Of a stretch of 64,000 nt of DNA, positions 51,083 to 59,169 are shown in pieces; the stretch's first letter is position 1, and the number at the start of each line of letters is the position of its first letter. The translations under genes were made by a program, and so were the position numbers. The notes beneath the pieces are model-generated. The model searched no databases. It was not told the DNA's origin and saw only the letters and a list, made by a program, of their open reading frames with translations. Origin of the DNA: Myxococcus eversor (GTDB lineage Bacteria > Myxococcota > Myxococcia > Myxococcales > Myxococcaceae); the NCBI RefSeq assembly GCF_010894455.1, contig NZ_JAAIXY010000001.1, positions 248,001-312,000 on the forward strand. The letters are read 5' to 3'.

Positions 51083-52339
51083 TCAGCAGCCCACGCCGCC
51101 CTGGCAATACGGGACGACGCCCAGCTCGGCCTGCACGCCGCCCAGGGGCGAGAAGGCGAAGTTCCACGGGTTGGAGCCCGCGCCCCACATCAGGCCCGTC
51201 AGCGTCACCCCGTTGCCGGTGAGGAAGTACACGGGAGAGCCACTGTCACCGCCGGCGCCGTTCTGCGTGGCGCTGGTCGCGATGTAGTTGCAGTAGTACG
51301 TCTGTGGCGTCCCACCCGAGTTCACCGTGGCGCACGCCCATTCGATGGTGCCGTTGGTGGTGCCCGTGGTGCGGCCCGTCTTGAACACCACCTGCCCCTG
51401 CGAGGGGTACGGCACCTTTCCCGTCACATCCCACCAGGAGGAGATGTTCAGGTTGAACGCTCCCGGCGTCTGGACGACGTAGGTGCCAATGGGGGCGTCC
51501 GCGCGGAAGAAGGCGCTGTCGCTGGAGCGGCAGACGCGCCCCGCCGGGCAGCTTCCTCCACTGGCGTAGCCGGGGTCGGTCGTCTCCGTCCCCACCTGCC
51601 ACGGCGCCACCGCCTGATACGCGGGCGTCGACTCCACCCCGCCTTGGACGGTGGTGCAGTGCGAGTTGGTCACGAAGCCCAGCGTCCCGCCCTGGAGCGC
51701 TGGGAAGCCGAGCGTGCAGTACTTGCCCGGCGTCTCTATCTGCAGTCCGCCTCCCACCGGCGTCCATCCGCTCTGCACGGTGGCGGGGTTGATGGGCCCC
51801 AGCTCGACGATGTCCACCGCGTCCCGGGCCAACGACAGGCGGGAGAGGGTCCGCTCGATGGCGCCCCGCGCTTCGGAGCGCTCGACGCCGATGGCCACCC
51901 GGTTCGACTTCTCGTCCACGTCCGTGAAGACGGTGCCCGGAAGCGCGAGCACCTCCGGCGTGAGTCGCTCCTGAAGCGCCTTGAGCTGGGAGAAAGTCCA
52001 CGTGGCGGGCTCCGTCACCACGCCCGCCGAGGGAAGCTTGTCCTCGCCGAACACGGAGGCGATGGCCCGGCGCGCGGCCGGTGCCGCGGTGGCATTCACC
52101 AGGCGCACCACGAGCCGCCCCTTCTCATCGTGATACATGCCGCCGAAGCCCGGCGCCTCGCGCTCCACCTCGAGCAGCGCTTCGTCCAGCGTCCGGGGAC
52201 GCGGGGCGCCAGTGGCTGGCTCCACGAGCATTCCCACGGAGCCCTGCGCGGGCCCACCGGCCCATGCCGCTTCACTCCAGCCTCCCAGACACAGCGAGGC
52301 ACTCCCTGCCACCACACGAAGAATCGCTTGCTTGCGCAT
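51083..52339 (-). CDS. Secreted trypsin-fold (S1) serine protease
   Basis: 418 residues. The ATG at 52339 opens a signal peptide (ending about SEAAWAGG). A propeptide of about 155 residues follows, with VAIGVERSEARGAIERTL, as in alpha-lytic/streptogrisin-like proteases. The mature domain carries the full triad: His227 in TNSHCT, Asp274 in SSDSAFF and Ser366 in GGDSGSPV. Cys pairs suggest disulfides. It probably degrades prey protein after export. The propeptide implies folding assistance and autoprocessing. Confidence 0.9.
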   Translation of the reverse strand: MRKQAILRVVAGSASLCLGGWSEAAWAGGPAQGSVGMLVEPATGAPRPRTLDEALLEVEREAPGFGGMYHDEKGRLVVRLVNATAAPAARRAIASVFGEDKLPSAGVVTEPATWTFSQLKALQERLTPEVLALPGTVFTDVDEKSNRVAIGVERSEARGAIERTLSRLSLARDAVDIVELGPINPATVQSGWTPVGGGLQIETPGKYCTLGFPALQGGTLGFVTNSHCTTVQGGVESTPAYQAVAPWQVGTETTDPGYASGGSCPAGRVCRSSDSAFFRADAPIGTYVVQTPGAFNLNISSWWDVTGKVPYPSQGQVVFKTGRTTGTTNGTIEWACATVNSGGTPQTYYCNYIATSATQNGAGGDSGSPVYFLTGNGVTLTGLMWGAGSNPWNFAFSPLGGVQAELGVVPYCQGGVGC

Positions 52340-52650
52340 GACGTTCGTCCCCCACGACAACGGGTGATGCCCGGCCAGTCGCGGCGGACTCATGCCGGGC
52401 CCTGCGACCCGGCACTCCAGCATCTCAGGTGGAGGACTTGAAGCTGTATTTCAGGAATTCCGTGGACTTCCTCGCGAGAGTCATCTCCGCCAGGCGCGCG
52501 CGTGCTCACCTCCGAAGACTGGACTGCATGCGACCGCCCGACAGACGCAGTCGCTGACGTCGAAGGCGTCGCCTTCCCCAGTACGTGGTAGCCGGGGGCG
52601 CGCTCGGGGAGCACGGCGACATTCCCACGGTTTCGCGCGATGGGCCGATG

Positions 52651-53535
52651 CTACTCCGACAACACCGAGCCGGACGCGACCTCCCGGACCTGCTTCGCGA
52701 GGAACCACGCGCCCACGCCGATGGGTGGATGGATGGCCAGGGCGAAGAGCCGCTGCATCAACCCCTCGAAGCCCCTCACGTCGAGCCCGCTCCACCCACT
52801 CATGATGGGAACCAGCGCGAGGAGGAGCATGTTCGTCGCGATGAGATAGGCCCGAAGGGCCCGCGCCTCCCGCCGTCCCCAGAACGTCGCGAGGAGGAGC
52901 GCGGGCAGCAGCACCGCGCCCACGATGAGCGGCCCCGAGTTGTGCCGGGGGCCGGCAAGGGAAACAGCGCGGCCCTCAACGTGGCCACCCCCAGGTTGAA
53001 CACCTCCGGGAAGCGCTCCGCAGATGGCGCTGTAGACGTCGCGCTCTCCCATCACCGTCCCGGGCGCGGGCGCGCCGCTCACGCGGTCGAAGCCGTAGGT
53101 CAGACAGGTGCTCGGGTCCACGCCACCGTAGACGCGGTTGCCCTTGAGGCGAGGGGAGACGAGCACCACGCCGTTGTTGAGGTGGTGCCCTGTTCCGAAG
53201 GCGGTGGTGCCCGCAGTGGGGCGGTGCTTCTCCCGGCCGAAGTCGGTGGCGAAGTAGATGAGGCTGCGCTGCCACAGGGACGAGCCGGGATGGCGCGCGT
53301 CCTCGGTGGCCTTCAGGAGTCGGATGAGGCCATCGGTGACTCGCAGGACGTGGGACCACATGGCGTTCTGCGCGACGCGGTGGCCCGTGGGCGAGTCGTC
53401 GAAGGCGAGCTGGGCGTTGACGATTTTCTGGGTGCCCCCTCGGAACGCAGGGACTGCAACGCGAGGGCCAGTCCAGGCCTGTTCGACGGACAGCGCGAGG
53501 CGCTCAGCGGTGGACGATGGGGCAGGGATTCGCAT
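52651..53535 (-). pseudogene. Chimeric remnant: DUF1501-like fragment joined to DUF998-like tail
   Basis: One open frame carries two unrelated partial domains. Residues from about 53508 to 53011 read QKIVNAQLAFDDSPTGHR, IYFATDFGREKHRP, GTGHHLNNGVVLVSPR and GNRVYGGVDP, a DUF1501-type middle/C-terminal fragment without its N-terminal half. After an improbable Gly-rich joint near 53000, four hydrophobic helices end with GFEGLMQRLFALAIHPPIG, the signature tail of DUF998 membrane proteins, which normally have six or seven helices. An in-frame deletion between two genes would produce this. No convincing start or ribosome-binding site. Could be expressed, but function is unlikely. Confidence 0.6.
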
Positions 53536-54823
53536 CCACCTTGACCCGCATGGCGCCGGACGGACGGAACGGCGAGACGCCGAGGCTGGCCTCAATCAGG
53601 CAGGTGGTCGCGTAGAGGCTGAAGACAGGCCAGTTCTCCTTGGAGAGCACGATGTTCAGCCAGCGATTCAGCCGCTTGTTGCGGAATCCCGCCGCGTCCT
53701 TGTTCGCCGCCACGAGCTTCTTGCCCATCTGGTCGAGGCAGGGCCGCAAGTAGTCCACGGTCAAGGCGAAGGCGCCTCCCTGCCCGTGGTACGCGGTGAT
53801 GAGGTGCTTCATGCTCGCGCCCGCCAGGTCCAGATCGAGGTGACGCTGGATGAGCCCGTCCTCTCCCTGACTGTCTTCACACGGTTTGCATTGATTGCCC
53901 GCCATGAAGACGGGGGAGCGGTATTGGCCCAGCGCGGTGAAAAGGTTTTCCATGCCTCCGGAGTCATTGAAGGACTCTATCTTGTCATCCATGGTCGTGG
54001 TCGCCAGGGATTTGCCACCCCCGTGCTCGGGAGGGAGCGTGCCGAGGACCTTCGGGTCATCCTCGTTGCGGTGCGAGGGCGTCACCTTGTCGGCGAGCGA
54101 CGAGCGCATCGCGGCGAGGATGGCATTGAGCTTGGCCGGAAAGTCCTGGTTGTCTTCCAGGTCCTTGGCCAGCCCGGAGGTGACGGCATCGTAGAGCGCG
54201 CGGCCGGACTTCCCAGCCGCCGCCTCCCAGATTCGCTCCACCACATCCATCGCGGCCCTGAAGAAATAGGTGCCGGGCTCGGTGATTCCGTAGCGCCTGG
54301 GGTTGGCCAGCTTGCAGAAGGAGATGACGATGGAGGGGAAGTACCATTCCAGGGCGTGGTTCGAGATGACGCAGTGGGCCCGCATGCGGTCCATGGGGCC
54401 GTCGATGGTCTCTCCTACTGGGCCAGGTTCGTGAAACCCTGATTCGAGCACCGACGTCAGTGCCGTGAGGCAGAGCCGATTCTTGGTGCCGAGCCGCTGG
54501 AGCCGGTTCTCCTCGTCCAGACCCATTTCATTCGCTCCCAGACAGCCATGGCAGCAGGCGATTCTCGAGACATACCTCTCCTTGAACAAACCAAAGAGCG
54601 TATCGGGCTTGGAGAAGGTGAGGAGGGAAATCACCTCCTTCTCCCGCGCTTCCGGGGAGACCAGGCGCTTGCCGCACTTCGTGCAATCTCCGTCCTTGTC
54701 CGTCGGTTTCATCAAGTGCATCTTGTGCAGCTCGATTTCCTCCCCGAAGAGCTCGCACTCCTCCGTGACACATGCCGCTTTGACGGTGATCTGGTTCTTC
54801 TTTCCGCAGCGCACACAGGGCAT
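53504..54823 (-). CDS. Hypothetical protein with N-terminal Cys-pair clusters
   Basis: 439 residues; GAGG about 8 nt upstream supports the ATG at 54823. The first 120 residues contain several Cys pairs, MPCVRCGKK, CVTEECELF, CTKCGKR and CCHGCLG, typical of zinc ribbons or a treble-clef fold. The rest is mostly helical with a few notable stretches (AHCVISNHALEWYFPS, HLITAYHGQGGAFA, CKPCEDSQGEDG). No signal peptide, so it is cytosolic unless exported otherwise. I recognise no family. The 3' end overlaps the start of the chimeric remnant. Confidence 0.65.
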   Translation of the reverse strand: MPCVRCGKKNQITVKAACVTEECELFGEEIELHKMHLMKPTDKDGDCTKCGKRLVSPEAREKEVISLLTFSKPDTLFGLFKERYVSRIACCHGCLGANEMGLDEENRLQRLGTKNRLCLTALTSVLESGFHEPGPVGETIDGPMDRMRAHCVISNHALEWYFPSIVISFCKLANPRRYGITEPGTYFFRAAMDVVERIWEAAAGKSGRALYDAVTSGLAKDLEDNQDFPAKLNAILAAMRSSLADKVTPSHRNEDDPKVLGTLPPEHGGGKSLATTTMDDKIESFNDSGGMENLFTALGQYRSPVFMAGNQCKPCEDSQGEDGLIQRHLDLDLAGASMKHLITAYHGQGGAFALTVDYLRPCLDQMGKKLVAANKDAAGFRNKRLNRWLNIVLSKENWPVFSLYATTCLIEASLGVSPFRPSGAMRVKVDANPCPIVHR

Positions 54824-55034
54824 CTTGGTTCCTCGGGTTGGAAATTCCTTGCGTGAGTGTACGCCTGCGCGACCAGGGGGCAAGGCCTGCAAAGCCAACC
54901 ACCAAGGGCAGTCGCGGCCGCGCGCGGGAGGCCGCGTTCGTCGTTTGCAGTGTGTCCGTGTTCCGCGAGCGTGCCCGCGACGGTGGCCTCGCACATCACC
55001 CGCGCTTTCGCCGCGGACGTGACCTCCTGCTGGG

Positions 55035-55781
55035 TTGTCCGGTCCCCGCCAGCGGGCTCGTGTCTTCGCGACTCCGGAGGCGGCGGGCACCGGCTTCTTG
55101 AGCGACGAGAGATGCGACAAACGACTGGCGTGCGTGCGACTTCCCGCTGCCGCGTCATTCGCGAGCACCTACGAAACCTGGGGCACCGCGCTCACGGCCC
55201 AGGGCTGGCGGCCGAGCGTCAAGCTTCATGAGGAGGCGGCCCGGCAACTGGTGGCGCCGGCCCTGGTGGGCCGCGTGCGCAGCTCGTCGGCGACCTTCGA
55301 GTCCGACGGCCGCGGCGCCGCGGTGTGGGAGCAGTTCGAGGCAGGCGAGTGGAACGTCTTCCTCTCCGAGTTCGACGGCGCCCTCTGGGACGCGCCGGTC
55401 CGCATCGCGCGCAACGCCTGGCGGCCCCGCGTGGCCATCGACTCGACCCGGGCCGTCATCGGGTTCCAGCGGCCCGGCGCATCAGGGCGGCTCGACTACT
55501 GGACGGTGGCTTACGAGGCCGGCGTGGTGGGCGTGCCCATCCGTCACGGCGATACCTCCAGGGCCGATATCCCTCCACCGGAGTTCGTGCTGACCCGCGG
55601 CGCCGGGGGCTTCATGGTGCTCTGGGGCCTCACTGAGCTGCGCTCCAGCCAGAGCACTCCACCAGACCCCGGTGGTGTATCAAGGCCGGTACACGCAGCA
55701 AATCCTCTCTTGCTGCAACCCCTTCCCGCCGGGCAGCGAGCGCTGAGTCCTGCTGAAGCGCGACGGCGCCGCCAGGCCTGA
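55035..55781 (+). pseudogene. Probable fragment of a beta-propeller-like surface protein
   Basis: The frame between about 55170 and 55680 reads like a real protein: FESDGRGAAVWEQFEAGEWN, ALWDAPVRIARNAWRPRVAI, IGFQRPGASGRLDYWTVAY, the repeating W-and-G blades found in myxobacterial secreted proteins. The upstream part is random-looking, there is no signal peptide or ribosome-binding site, and the C-terminus turns Arg-rich. It is probably a decayed fragment. The remainder of 54824-56096 holds only the divergent promoter and the AT-rich region before the next gene. Confidence 0.4.
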
Positions 55782-55951
55782 CGGCGTCGTACTCAGGGCC
55801 CGCGGTATTCCGAATCGCGGTTGTTGCCGATGTCCCCAGTGCGCTGCGTCTATCATCGTAAAGGCAGATGCGATGGTGTCATGTCGGCCCTGCGGGAATG
55901 CCCTTATGCCTGACGCCGCGCGCCGTGGCACCCCTTCGGGTCGAACCCTTC

Positions 55952-55995
55952 ATTGTCATTGGATTGTCTGGCTTTTCTGATTTTGAATTGTCATT
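55952..55995. promoter_or_regulatory. AT-rich upstream region with a direct repeat
   Basis: ATTGTCATT occurs twice (55952-55960 and 55987-55995), 35 bp apart, in the most AT-rich 60 bp of this region, 100-145 bp before the small secreted peptide gene. It may be an activator or sigma-factor site for that gene. No exact consensus is recognisable. Confidence 0.4.
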
Positions 55996-56026
55996 CCAGG
56001 GATCCTGGTGCTAGAGCCATGGAGGG

Positions 56027-56061
56027 ACTTCTCCTCGCGGGGCGAACTTCCGAGGAGAAGT
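56027..56061 (+). repeat. Perfect 11-bp hairpin in the 5' leader
   Basis: ACTTCTCCTCG and CGAGGAGAAGT pair around a 13-nt loop, 35 bp before the ATG of the small peptide gene. The right arm contains GAGGAGAAG, very like the gene's own ribosome-binding sequence AGGAGAAG, so the left arm could also sequester the real site. This suggests post-transcriptional control. Confidence 0.5.
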
Positions 56062-56096
56062 GCCACGTGTAGCCACACAATCCCCAGGAGAAGAGC

Positions 56097-56420
56097 ATGT
56101 CCCGGAAGCCGATTTCGCTGCTGTTGTCTTTCGCGCTCTGTGTGATGCCTGTTGCCGCGCTCGCCGAGGAGTCCTGGACGGCGCAGGAGGCCGCACCCAT
56201 CGTGAGCAGCGAGGCTCTTGTGAATGAAGAAGGGGGCGAAGGTCAGCAGTCCGAGGACCTGGCCACCCTGAGTGCTTGCTATTGGCGGACCACGTATTGC
56301 TCCAATGCTGCCTGCGCCAACGGAGGGGCCGTGGGGGTGCATGTCTACGACTGCTATGATGGTGGGACCCGCACCGAGCGCACCGTCAGTACCTGTTGCG
56401 GCGCGGTCAGCCCCCAGTAA
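56097..56420 (+). CDS. Small secreted Cys-rich peptide
   Basis: 107 residues, with AGGAGAAG 3-10 nt before the ATG. A signal peptide (MSRKPISLLLSFALCVMPVAALAEE) and an acidic spacer lead to a compact domain of about 50 residues with six Cys (SACYWRTTYCSNAACANGG, YDCYDG, STCCG). The Cys density implies disulfides and export. Similar small Cys-rich peptides are common in myxobacteria and of unknown role. Antimicrobial or signalling activity is speculative. Confidence 0.75.
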   Translation: MSRKPISLLLSFALCVMPVAALAEESWTAQEAAPIVSSEALVNEEGGEGQQSEDLATLSACYWRTTYCSNAACANGGAVGVHVYDCYDGGTRTERTVSTCCGAVSPQ

Positions 56421-56457
56421 GGCCTGGTATTGCTCTGGACACTCGGTGGCCAGGAAT

Positions 56458-56497
56458 GCCCAGCAGCGCGGGATTCATTGACCGCGGCCTGCTGGGC
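56458..56497. terminator. Bidirectional terminator
   Basis: GCCCAGCAG/CTGCTGGGC plus an inner CGCGG/CCGCG form a 14-bp stem with a 2-nt bulge. It sits between the convergent peptide gene (stop 56420) and the gene ending at 56513. Confidence 0.75.
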
Positions 56498-56512
56498 CCC
56501 TGTGTCCCTTGC

Positions 56513-57097
56513 TCATCGCGGATAGGAGTCGCGTGCGCCCTGCTCGCGCGTCTGCTGCGCTTCCCTCCGCGCCTTCAGGTCGCGGTAGTACTCCGCGTTC
56601 TGCTCACGCTGCCGAAGAAGCACTGGCGGGTACTGCTCGAGGATGAGGGGCGTGAGCTGCTCCAGCGCGTTCTTGAGCAAGGGGAACGCCACCGTGTCCT
56701 TGTCGACCAGGACCTCCCACGGCTCCGTGCTGGAGCGGCGGGCCATGTCGAAGGAGACGCCCTCCGTCCTCCGCTCGACGGGCACGTCGACGCCGACGAC
56801 CTCGCTGGGCTCGGCGCACGAGAAGACCTTCACCGAGTCCGAAGAGCCGAAGACCTGGCGTCCGGCACGGCGCCCTCCGTACTCAATCCTGCACGCGTCC
56901 AGGGGGCGCAGCTGTGACTGGATGAACGCCAGCTCCGCGAGCCCCCCTACATCGTCAACGGTCCGCGCGAAGTTCCGACCGCCGTGAAGAAACATCGCCC
57001 CGAGGCCGAGGACGCCGAGCATCCCGATGCCGGCGGCGATGAGGAGCGGGGACTTCGTGCGACGGGGGGCCGAAGGCGGCCTGGGCGGGGTGCGCAT
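56513..57097 (-). CDS. Membrane-anchored hypothetical protein
   Basis: 194 residues. A Pro/Arg-rich N-terminus is followed by one membrane helix (LLIAAGIGMLGVLGLGAMFL) and an extracytoplasmic region with two Cys (DACRIEYGG, VFSCAEP) and a helical, Gln/Arg-rich tail (REQNAEYYRDLKARREAQQ). No family is recognised. Single-pass orientation (N-in) fits the positive N-terminus. No operon partner. Confidence 0.7.
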   Translation of the reverse strand: MRTPPRPPSAPRRTKSPLLIAAGIGMLGVLGLGAMFLHGGRNFARTVDDVGGLAELAFIQSQLRPLDACRIEYGGRRAGRQVFGSSDSVKVFSCAEPSEVVGVDVPVERRTEGVSFDMARRSSTEPWEVLVDKDTVAFPLLKNALEQLTPLILEQYPPVLLRQREQNAEYYRDLKARREAQQTREQGARDSYPR

Positions 57098-57171
57098 CAG
57101 GCCCGGACCCTAACGAAGCGCCGTACCCAGGACCAGGGTGGTGTGCGCCAGCGTATTGCACCCAGGAGGGG

Positions 57172-57204
57172 CGCACGGGCACTCCGCGTATGAGCGCCCG
57201 TGCG
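57172..57204 (-). terminator. Terminator of the SDR gene
   Basis: CGCACGGGC and GCCCGTGCG form a perfect 9-bp stem with a 15-nt loop, about 75 bp past the minus-strand SDR stop. It is the main structure in the 180-bp gap. Confidence 0.6.
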
Positions 57205-57277
57205 GTTCATCGGATGTCGCTGAGGGGCAGGTGTGGGTCGTCGCAGGCGCCGATGCGCGCGGTCTGTCCCTCGGTGG

Positions 57278-58060
57278 TCACCAGTCGACCTTGAACGCCG
57301 AGCGGAGCGCGACATCGAAGGACTTGTCGTCCAGCTTCGCGCGGGCGGCGAGGAGCGCTTCGGCGTCCGCGCCCGCGGGCCAGCGGAACTGCTTCTCGGG
57401 ATTCTCCGCGGCGTCGGCCACCTTGCGCGCGATGGTCTCCGGCGGTGTCATCTCCTCTCGAGGCACGTGCTTCTGCGAAGCCGCGAGCGGCGCGTAGGGG
57501 TCGTTGGCACCGAAGAAGGAGCGCGGCGCATCGAGCGCACCGGTGCCGATGGTCCCCGGCTCCACGACGACGACGCGGACGCCGAAGTGGCCCAGTTCGA
57601 TTCGCAGCGACTCACTCAGCGACTCGATGGCCCACTTCGTCGAACAGTAGATGCCCGTCAGCGGAAGCGCGGCGCGCCCGACGACGGACGAGAGGTTGAC
57701 CACCGTGCCGGACCGGCGCTCGCGCATCCCCGGCACCACGGCCTGAATCATCCGGAGCGTGCCGAAGACGTTGATGTCGTAGAGCCTGTGAACCTCCTCG
57801 AAGGGGATGGACTCGAGCGGTCCGACGGCGATCTCCGCCGCGTTGTTGATGAGCACATCGATGGGCCCCGCTTGCGCCACCGCTCGGCGAACCGACTCGT
57901 CGTTCGTCACGTCGAGCGCCAGGCGCTTCGCGACGGGCAGGTCCGCCAGCGTCTCGACCTTGCGCGCCGTGGCGATGACCTCGTGCCCTCGGCGCACGAG
58001 CTCCAGCGCCGTCGCCCGCCCCAAGCCCTTCGAAGTCCCCGTGATGAGAATCCGTGCCAT
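57278..58060 (-). CDS. Short-chain dehydrogenase/reductase
   Basis: 260 residues. It has the SDR NAD(P)-binding motif TGTSKGLG (TGxxxGxG) near the N-terminus, NNAAE (NNAG-like), the catalytic Ser in SSVVGRAA, and YCSTK (YxxxK; Tyr-Lys pair). It should reduce or oxidise a ketone or alcohol; the substrate is unknown. The start at 58060 gives the standard ARILITGTS N-terminus. It lies 97 bp downstream of a MarR gene with the same 19-bp operator before each, so MarR control and derepression by a ligand are likely. Confidence 0.92.
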   Translation of the reverse strand: MARILITGTSKGLGRATALELVRRGHEVIATARKVETLADLPVAKRLALDVTNDESVRRAVAQAGPIDVLINNAAEIAVGPLESIPFEEVHRLYDINVFGTLRMIQAVVPGMRERRSGTVVNLSSVVGRAALPLTGIYCSTKWAIESLSESLRIELGHFGVRVVVVEPGTIGTGALDAPRSFFGANDPYAPLAASQKHVPREEMTPPETIARKVADAAENPEKQFRWPAGADAEALLAARAKLDDKSFDVALRSAFKVDW

Positions 58061-58086
58061 GGTCTTCAACGTCCTTTCCGAACCAC

Positions 58087-58105
58087 ATTGCCTGTATCTA
58101 CAGGT
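58087..58105 (-). promoter_or_regulatory. Candidate MarR operator before the SDR gene
   Basis: Read on the minus strand, ACCTGTAGATACAGGCAAT holds the perfect dyad CCTGTA-TC-TACAGG. The same 19-bp pattern, 14-15 of 19 identical, recurs immediately upstream of the MarR gene. It lies 27 bp before the SDR start codon, in a promoter-overlapping position. Confidence 0.8.
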
Positions 58106-58157
58106 TTTAAATCTTAAAGAAGGAGGCCCCCACAGGGCCGCGGTCGTCCCGCCCCCA

Positions 58158-58601
58158 TCACACGGGCGAGGCGCCTGCCGCAATCTCAGGCAGGGACCGG
58201 AACGCCGCATCCCAGGTGGTCGCGGAAACCCGCTGCCGGAGCCGCTCCTGGACACTCTCCCAGAGCGGGGCTGCCTTGGTGATGACTGCCCGACCGGCGC
58301 GCGTCACCGAGACGTACTTCTCGCGCCGGTCTGTTCCCGCGCGAAGCGTCACCCACCCATGCTGCTCGAGCGGACGGAGGTTCCGGGTCAGCGTCGTCTC
58401 CTCGAGCAGCAACCCTTCCGACAAATCACGCACCCGCATGTCTCCGTTCTGGATGAGATAGGAGAGCACGGAGAATTGCGTGGTCCGGAGGTTCACCGGA
58501 CGCAGGGCGTCGTCATACATGCGGGTCACCATGCGGGCGGCCTGACGAAGGTTCTCGCAGAGGCACGGTGACAGGAGCCGGGTATCGAGTGGCGGCGACA
58601 T
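58158..58601 (-). CDS. MarR-family transcriptional regulator
   Basis: 147 residues. The winged helix-turn-helix has FSVLSYLIQNGDMRVRDLSE, then LLLEETTLTRNLRPLEQHGWV (recognition helix) and GTDRREKYVSVT (wing), all typical of MarR. Such proteins are dimeric repressors released by phenolic or other small ligands. The start codon at 58601 abuts one copy of the operator motif, and the second copy precedes the downstream SDR gene: autoregulation plus target control. Confidence 0.92.
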   Translation of the reverse strand: MSPPLDTRLLSPCLCENLRQAARMVTRMYDDALRPVNLRTTQFSVLSYLIQNGDMRVRDLSEGLLLEETTLTRNLRPLEQHGWVTLRAGTDRREKYVSVTRAGRAVITKAAPLWESVQERLRQRVSATTWDAAFRSLPEIAAGASPV

Positions 58602-58620
58602 ATTGCTTGTATATGCAGGT
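58602..58620 (-). promoter_or_regulatory. Candidate MarR operator before marR itself
   Basis: ACCTGCATATACAAGCAAT on the minus strand matches the SDR-gene site (ACCTG.A.ATACA.GCAAT). It directly abuts the MarR start codon, so binding would block translation initiation or transcription start. Confidence 0.75.
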
Positions 58621-58680
58621 GTTGGGCTGCCTTCAACGATTTCGACGCCCCGAGTGAGCGCCCGGCCTCCAGTCCAAGGT

Positions 58681-59106
58681 CTACCTGGGCAGGGCCTGGG
58701 CGTCGTACTGCTTCGCGAACTCGGGGCTCGGAGGGATGGGTTTGATGACGTCGATGAGCACCCCGTTGGGGTCCGCGGTGATGAAGTGCCGCTGCCCGAA
58801 CGCCTCGTCGCGCAGCGGGATGTGGATGGGCAGGCCCGCCGCCTGTGCGTCGCGGTAGACGGCATCCGGGTCCTCGACCTCGAAGTTGAGGACCAGGCCG
58901 GCCACGCTCGCCCGGGCCGCCTCCGGCACCGTCTCGTGCCGCCCATCGAGGATGGCCAGCGCGACGGACGCGTGCTCGGTCGACTGCAGATGGACGTACC
59001 AGTCGCTGGTGAAGAGCGCGCTGAAGCCGAAGTGCTTCGTGTAGAACGACACCGTGCCCGCGACGTCATGCGTCATGATGACCGGGTAGTAACTGGTGAT
59101 TTTCAC
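58681..59106 (-). CDS. VOC-family (glyoxalase/bleomycin-resistance-like) protein
   Basis: 141 residues, starting at GTG with GGAGGA about 10 nt upstream. [20 protein letters not shown] and [16 protein letters not shown] show the VOC fold. These proteins bind or convert small molecules or sequester antibiotics. It is divergent from a TetR gene across a perfect palindrome, so TetR repression is likely. Same strand as the MarR-SDR unit, 79 bp upstream of it. Confidence 0.87.
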   Translation of the reverse strand: MKITSYYPVIMTHDVAGTVSFYTKHFGFSALFTSDWYVHLQSTEHASVALAILDGRHETVPEAARASVAGLVLNFEVEDPDAVYRDAQAAGLPIHIPLRDEAFGQRHFITADPNGVLIDVIKPIPPSPEFAKQYDAQALPR

Positions 59107-59152
59107 GAGGTTTTTCCTCCAGGGTTATCAGGGCTTGCGCCCCATTCAGGTA

Positions 59153-59169
59153 ACATGCAGGCTGCATGT
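59153..59169. promoter_or_regulatory. Candidate TetR operator, perfect palindrome
   Basis: ACATGCAG-G-CTGCATGT is a perfect 17-bp palindrome ending one base before the ATG at 59170, between the divergent VOC and TetR genes. It fits a TetR dimer site controlling both. It also contains an in-frame upstream ATG (59155), so the true start could be five codons earlier. Confidence 0.75.
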
